The position numbers were made by a program, and so were the translations under genes. DNA of 64,000 bases from Sisyra terminalis (lineage: Eukaryota; Arthropoda; Insecta; Neuroptera; Sisyridae): the NCBI GenBank assembly GCA_958496175.1, contig OY292274.1, forward strand, positions 57,298,630 through 57,362,629, in the 5' to 3' direction. Positions 57,665 through 64,000 of this stretch are shown here, one piece after another; position 1 is the first letter of the stretch; every line of letters begins with the position of its first letter. Below the pieces are notes generated by a model, which had not been told where the DNA came from, did no database searches, and saw only the letters and a list, made by a program, of their open reading frames with translations.

Positions 57665-60020
57665 GGTGTTATGCGTATCAAAAAAGTGTCCATATTTGAC
57701 TTTACAAACAGATTTAAGTGATATGTGACCAAGTAGGGATATCTCTTATTGGATATTGTAAGTTATGTCGTAGGACACAACTAACCCGCGTATATTGAAC
57801 GTATGACACATTGCAATCATTGCCTATAGGCAGATGGTACAGAATAAAATAAAAAAGTACTCATTTGTCGTTGTATCCAACTTAAGATTGTAAAGAGCTG
57901 GAAATTTTCAGATTTCGGTTTCACTAGTTTCAGTTCCAGCCTTGACTGTTCAACCCTACTTATAGCATTAATTTGTTCCCTCACAATTTGGGAATAAGTT
58001 CGAAATTAGGTGAAAATCTCGTGGTTGATAGCACATCCTGTGCAAACAACAAATATTTTTGCAAATAGTAAAATATGAACTTGAAAAATTGCAGAAAATA
58101 ATGATATCTTGTCAAAAAAAAAGCTTTTATGCAGGACGACATACAAAATGTTTAATTCCTTATAATATGTGTTACTTCCTAAAAAAATATATTCTTTTCA
58201 TTTTAATTTTAGAAACTTAACTTCAGTTTTCGCATCAGTTCTTTATCTCGTATAACAAGACACTTCTTTAGAACATAACTCCCGTAATACAAAGGAATTA
58301 CGCAACATCGTTTTTTTGCTTTATTGATTCAACAGAAATTTCTTTACCTTTGATATATTTAAAAAAATATCGAAGAACATTTTATTATTGAAAGCATTGA
58401 AAAATACATCTCATTAATAATTGATTTGTCCAAAGTACTTAAGACACTCAAGTTTATTTTTATTTGGTACTTTCCATGAAAAGAAAATAAACAATGTTCA
58501 AATATTCTCATCCTCAGTCTTTGAAACTTTCAAAGTGCAACTTTGTGTTCAAGAAAAAATTTAAGTCAAAGGTAAAAGTTTTGTCAAAGATATCTGGCAA
58601 TCAAATTCATAAAAGTAAGGTTTTTTTTAGTTAATACGAATAGTAACTTATTTGGTAAGGTTGATAAACTTGCCATTAGTTTAGAGGTACTTACTATAAG
58701 TGTTTCGACTGAGATTGGCATACCAACAGTAAAAAATTTGAGCAGAAGATAATAATTTATTTTGGAAGAATTTAAAATTTGATTTATACTTATGTATCTC
58801 ATTTACCCATAGTAATTTTTCTTTTCTTTGTATAGACCAGTTACCGATACCCGCTACCTATAGCAAATATTCTATTAAAATTATAAATTGATATTTCATC
58901 ATTAATATCAAATTTTAATCACAAAAATGAAATCGACTCAATTAAGAAAAGCGAATTTTATAAAAGTAAATCGATTTAATTTTTTTATATATATAGATAT
59001 TTTTTTAATAATTCATTGCGATATTCACAATTCACATATTCAATCTAATTCTGAGAAATTACATTGCTATTGTTAGATTTCTGTCGTTCATTTGTGTGGT
59101 CTTTCTATGCGAAATAACAATAGTTTCCTACAACTGATTTATAAAGTCTTTGTTTGTTTTTTGATTACTCATAATAGAAAATTATTTTTAATATTTATCT
59201 CTTTGAAAACAAAAAATATTTTTTTCAAATGTTATTTTCAATGATAATAAGTACAGAAATTATTCTCTTTTTTCGTATTATTGTTTCCATACAAATTGAA
59301 TATAGAATGGCATTTAAAATTGAACGAATAATTTAAATCGTCGATAAATCATTTAATTGCATTCCATGCCAGTATAATACTGAAATAAGTGTAGTTTAAT
59401 TAAGAAAGTACGTAACAAATTTTCGGGCTCAACATAAATTTTAAAGATAACCATTATTTGTGTTCAAATTGCATTTGGATAATACACGGTTCTCGTTTGA
59501 TGTTGTTAATTTAGTTAGAGGAAAATAATGACTAGGAATAAGCTTTAAGTCCGTACGGCCCAGTGGCCAGGCTTCGGCTCCAACCTGACTTGGCCGCCCC
59601 GAATATGAAGGCTCCAATGCCGACGGGGTTAATCTTCGGAATTGTTATTGTAGTTGGCACAGCGATAAAACAGCTTGGCATTCAGCCATTATGAATAGAA
59701 TCTGCTGCTTATTCAAAAAGAATTTATGATCATAATCAGTGGACCATTCATTCACATATCGTAAAGAAAAATGATGCTGCATCATATGCATGTACAAATA
59801 TAAAGTCGAAATTGTTCGTGATTTCAAGCCGTTTTTCGACTAAAATGCATGTTATTCTACGCCGCATATGGAGAAATATATACGAAATACAAATTTCAAC
59901 AAAGCCATACGCAGTTGTAATAATAACTGTAATAACAATAAACGTAGACAATAATGTTATTGGAATCCATGTTTCACCAATAGATAAAGTATATTATAAA
60001 GCTTATGGTGAACCGATTAA
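57665..60020. other. Anonymous A+T-rich DNA with one G+C-rich island
   Basis: No supportable gene. Bases 59548-59636 are sharply G+C-rich (for example CGGCCCAGTGGCCAGGCTTC and GGCCGCCCCGAAT) and look foreign to the surroundings. No element ends, coding motif or RNA gene were recognised in it. Confidence 0.45.
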
Positions 60021-60600
60021 TCTATACTAATATATAAAATTCTTACGTCTGTCTGAACATTTCGATTTTGAACCCAATTTTAGGGTAAATATTTATTTCA
60101 AGAGGCCCTTATTCCAAATTTAACATTTTTAAAATTTTTGTCTGTCTGTCTGTGTGTCCCGATTTAACTAAAGAACGGAACAACCGAATTTGATGAAATT
60201 TGGTATTAAGATACAACACAATTTCCCACAGACTATAGGCTACTTATTATTCCAAAAAAATAATAAGAAAAGGGTATTCCTTAGGGATGAAAACAGAAGT
60301 TTTTACTTTAGACAGGTGAGTTATATATCATTGTAAAGATAATTTAAAGATAGAAAATAATCTGTAAAAATATGTTTAGTTCAATTGATAAAAAGCGCAG
60401 TAAATTCAATTTAAATTTTAAAAAATTGCCTCTTTGAAATATAAACCTTTATATATATAAAACACATAGTTGATGTTAATAGCGTAATGGCTTACGTATC
60501 TAACATTCTGATACATCTAATTATAAAGACGTGGGTTCGAATCATACAATAAACTTTTTTTTTATTTTATTTTTTTACAAAATTGTTGTAAATAGACCCT
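60021..60600 (+). mobile_element. Helitron 5' part (copy C, left)
   Basis: Begins TCTATACTAATATATAAAAT at 60021 after an A, a common insect Helitron 5' end. A GTCTGTCTGTCTGTGTGTCC block (about 60138-60158) follows, then ACCGAATTTGATGAAATTTGG, the counterpart of the ACCGATTTGAAAAAT block of copies A and B. It carries a tRNA-like segment at 60480-60550 in the position equivalent to copy B. The matching 3' end lies at 61645-62118, so about 1 kb of unrelated sequence separates the halves. Confidence 0.6.
60480..60550 (+). promoter_or_regulatory. tRNA-like internal pol III promoter (SINE-type) in Helitron C
   Basis: TAGCGTAATGG at 60480-60490 matches the tRNA A-box consensus TRGCNNARYGG at every position. 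GGTTCGAATCA at 60534-60544 matches the B box GGTTCGANTCC at all but the last base. Between them GTATC and GATAC could form an anticodon-like stem. No acceptor stem pairs, so it is not a tRNA gene; more likely a tRNA-derived SINE head that may still recruit TFIIIC. Confidence 0.6.
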
Positions 60601-61644
60601 AAGAGTTGCTAAAATAACGTTGTTTTAAATAACGTCATTTCACTTAATTATTATGAAGGGCTAGGTAGAAGGTACTTATACCAAATACCAAAGAGGCAGT
60701 TTTAATTTTTGTTTGTTTTTCAACAATCAAACTTTTTTAAAATCTATTTTTTATGAACCAACGATTGTGACCTTGAGCAATTATTTAACATTAAGGGAGC
60801 AACTTTTTGTCATATATTTCATTATCAATCAAAAAAATAAAATCTTCCAAACCAACTTTTCTTCGGTATTTAGAAAAATTTGAAAATCAATTATTGTTAT
60901 TGAAAATAAATAAAATATTCGAATTTCCTTCCACGCTTCCTATTTATTTCCAACAATTACGTATGTGCAACGTCAAAATGTGCGATATCGAATTGCTTTT
61001 TAGTAATGATAATTAAAAAAAAGGTCATATTTTTTTTCGTTTTACATTGTATTTTAGAATATAAATGCATATTTGTGTCGATGAAATTTGGAAAGTGTTT
61101 TTCTTATACGATGCAGATATATAATAAGAAAGGGTTTTTTGATAATTCCTCCTCTAAAATAGTGAAAAATGGTGGCAAAGTTTGTACGGCATAACGTCTA
61201 ATAAACAATCGAAATTTCAAATTTAATTATCAAAGTATGTTCGTTATAGACAAAACGTTTTATCGCTTAAAATAAAACAATGTTGGTTTATTATTAGAAA
61301 CAAAAACGTAGGATCTGCTTTAAAATTTAAACTCTAATATATCCTATATCTAAAAAAGGTTAAGTTCATAAGTGAGCATTACGTTTTTTGGCTTTCACAT
61401 ATTGTAAACCTGAAAATCCGATATACGTAATCACAAATAAAGACATTAATGAGCGAATATCGAATAGCGAGAAATTCGGGAATTGAAAGAAAATGGTTTA
61501 ATTATATAGTTGAAATTCAGATATTTTAATAATAAGTGCATAGATACACAATGGTTATACTTGATTATGGAGGAACTGGGTTTCATGCATTTGAACAACT
61601 TTTCATTTCGCCGTAGTTTTGTACATTTCAGTAGTGTAAAAGTT
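60601..61644. other. Unassigned sequence between the Helitron halves
   Basis: A+T-rich sequence without element ends. Short frames at 60807-61016 and 61006-61194 are not recognisable. It may be a cargo segment of a larger Helitron or a later insertion. Confidence 0.4.
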
Positions 61645-62118
61645 GAGACAATGAAATGGTATTTCTACTAATATTCTAAATCTAGACCCTTTACTTCTGT
61701 TATTTAGACGCGAGTGCCGTGATAACTTTTTACTGTTTTAAGTCATATTTATGACTGACTTTATTGAACTTAATGATAGTTTTTATTTATGTATAGATGG
61801 TGATTGATTTATGGATTATTTGGTTCACAGTAGGTATACCTACCGTAGGTATACGCAATTGAACATACTCTTTTTAGATATTTATAAATATTTTTGGAAA
61901 ATTAATTGATCATTATATACAACTATTTTATTCTAAGTAACAGTTTATTAAATGTGTCTTTTTAAAGTTGACAAAATAATGTTTTTAAGTGTGATTATGT
62001 TTTTCGTAAAATAAATTAAAAAAATAATAATTTTCATATGCCACTACAAATAGCAAATTTAAAAAGATAATATAATCTACACCTACGTTACGCAGACGAA
62101 GTCGCGGGGATCTGTTAG
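61645..62118 (+). mobile_element. Helitron 3' part (copy C, right)
   Basis: Collinear with the last 470 bp of copy B: CTTCTGTTATTT-GACGC, TTTATGTATAGAT, GATTTATGGATTATTTGGTTC, the GTAGGTATACCTAC palindrome (61830-61843), then the CTACACCTACGTTACGCAGA and GAAGTCGCGGGGATC terminus. The last bases read CTGTTAG instead of CAGCTAG, so the 3' signature is mutated. Probably the same insertion as 60021-60600. Confidence 0.7.
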
Positions 62119-64000
62119 TTTAGAAATAAAATTCATTCGCCTAAATATTTTTTCACATAAAGCAATAAACGATAAACAGATATAATCGTACAAAAAATCG
62201 CCACACTAACTAAATTCAAAAAAGAAAATTATATGGCAAAAAAATTATCAGTACGTAACTTACAAATAAACTTATTAACAGGTTTTTCTCATCAAAAATG
62301 TATAATTTAATAAGGTAGTAAAATATAATGTGCAGTAGGTACCTACACAAAGTGCAGATATATACGTACAAGTTTCCCGTTAAAAATTACAAGTGTGCAC
62401 ATAGTTGCAAACATATTTCTTTTTTAATATGTTTATGGTTTACATTTCGATAAAATTAATTTTATTACTTTTTGTAAAAGAGTTACAAGTTCGCCAAATT
62501 AAGAGTTGTTAAGGCAATAAACTATAATTATAATATATTCGCTTTGTACCGTTACCAACCGATAAAAAATTTTATATACGAGTATGTAGAAGCTTCTATA
62601 TTATGTATACATACGGATCTGCTGCATCAATGAAACCATTTTAAATGTATATCATTACTTATAATAATATTAATCATAAAACATCTTAGAATTTCAAAAT
62701 CTTTTCGAACGTTCTTTTATTTTTGAGAATATGTTATTTAATACTATGATCCATCTATAAATAATGAAATATCTCAAGTTTATATATAAATCAATGTTTT
62801 CAATTTTGGTTGTTCCACTTTAATTTTAGTAATTTATTTCAAATCTTGTAAAACTAAGATTTGGTAAACATTTAAAATTGATTTTATTTGCTCAGGTTAA
62901 AAATTATCTACTCTTAACAACAATAATTTTATCTTGAATGGAAAATATTTTTCATATCAAAATGCATAATATATATATCGTATATTTTTATTAATTTCAT
63001 TTTTTTTTATAATTTTAAGTTGAGCTATACTGTTTTAACTAGATACTAGAAACAGCCAATTTACTGAGAATTACGTGCTATGACTATATGGTAAATAATA
63101 GGAAATCAAACTTTTGATTGTGTTTTTCTGAAAAGCACTTTAGTATGTATTAAGGAAAATAAATTAATACCCATTTCTAAGATTATTAAAAACTAAATGA
63201 AAATTTAAATGGATCTTGCACTGTTTTAAATTTAATTTTGTAAAACACCAAATAATCATCATCTGCTATTGATATACTTACTGTGTTTATTGGAAAATAT
63301 ATTATTGTAATTGGGATAAAAATAATATTGTTATTATTCCTAGTAAACTAGCCGGTTTATTATTGTATTCAAATTTCGGTAGCACCCAAAAATTCGTCCA
63401 TTTCAAAGTACAAATTTCTCGTGTATAATTAACTTTTATAAACTTACAATTACTCAATACTAAGTCTCAATATATGAACTTAATTATCTACATTTTTTAT
63501 CAAAAAATGATTGTTTTGGATTCTTTGATGAAGCGAAATTTTCTTAATTTTTTTTTCAAGCACTAATGATTTAATTAGGGGTTGAAAGTGTAATCTTAAA
63601 AAAGCTCTAAAATGTCAACTAGTTATCAAATTTTAAAATATTGGAAAGCATTGTTATTCATTCATTTTATTCCATGTATTTCTTTCATATGGTCATATAC
63701 GAAAATATTTATTATAATGTTTAATTTAAAAAAAAACATGCATGTGTGAAGAAAAAAGTTATTAAATAAACTATAAACCAAACTTCAAAGAACAATTCCT
63801 ATTTAATTACCTTTATTTCAATAGTTATAATTTTTTATAGTTATTATAACTTATTTGTTTTAGATTCTATCGAATTACGTTACTAGTTTATATGGAAGAT
63901 TATAATAATTTTTTTTAATTTTATCTTATATTTTCCGTTATCTTTTTTCTTGAAAATGTGGTACTATCAGTTCCAGCACCAGGATTACATGAATTTAATA
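62119..64000. other. Anonymous A+T-rich DNA
   Basis: No gene, repeat boundary or structured RNA recognised up to the end of the window. Confidence 0.55.

Overview
The window looks like A+T-rich (about three quarters by eye) non-coding DNA from an arthropod nuclear genome, most likely an insect. I found no convincing host gene. No reading frame exceeds 118 codons, and none of the longest resembles a known family. There are no operon-like gene runs, no rRNA and no intact tRNA gene. The recognisable sequence is transposon debris in anonymous A+T-rich DNA, as expected of a large intron or an intergenic region. The insect assignment rests on the mix of mobile elements: Jockey-type LINEs, insect-style Helitrons whose 3' end reads GATCAGCTAG, hAT and Tc1 relics, and retroelement-like insertions carrying hammerhead ribozymes as in Penelope-like elements.

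Layout: 0-0.54 kb, a repeat ending in a hammerhead motif. 2.83-3.03 kb, a foldback insertion with a 13-bp target duplication. 9.33-10.1 kb, a TTAA-flanked foldback MITE. 13.05-13.28 and 15.88-16.20 kb, single and inverted-dimer copies of one hammerhead element. 16.3-16.7 kb, a tandem duplication. 19.17-19.67 kb, an inverted dimer with two complete hammerheads and a 16-bp target duplication. 19.83-20.19 kb, a Jockey 3' end with poly(A). 22.93-23.88 kb, a Helitron. 24.9-26.44 kb, a diverged tandem repeat running into a near-perfect 786-bp palindrome with two more hammerheads. 29.49-29.70 kb, another inverted dimer. 29.96-31.19 kb, a hAT element. 31.30-31.86 kb, two side-by-side MITEs. 35.8-36.2 kb, a hAT-like fragment. 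36.69-37.57 kb, a Tc1 relic whose right end is duplicated. 42.4-44.05 kb, two convergent RNase H-bearing LINE fragments. 45.98-46.21 kb, a hAT MITE. 53.40-54.38 kb, a second Helitron. 56.9-57.66 kb, a Jockey reverse-transcriptase pseudogene beside a 115-bp hAT MITE. 60.02-62.12 kb, a third Helitron, interrupted or rearranged.

The most interesting pattern is a set of short retroposon-like insertions flanked by 8-16-bp direct repeats. Several are head-to-head inverted dimers with the ribozyme close to the symmetry axis and facing outward. At least four sequence-distinct families occur within 30 kb. In every one the helix III segment of the hammerhead is self-complementary or nearly so (ACGT, ATACGTAT, ACGTGT), which suits a ribozyme that works as a dimer. 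Hammerheads are known in Penelope-like elements and retrozymes. The density, the recurring inverted-dimer form and the variety of families here are what deserve a second look.
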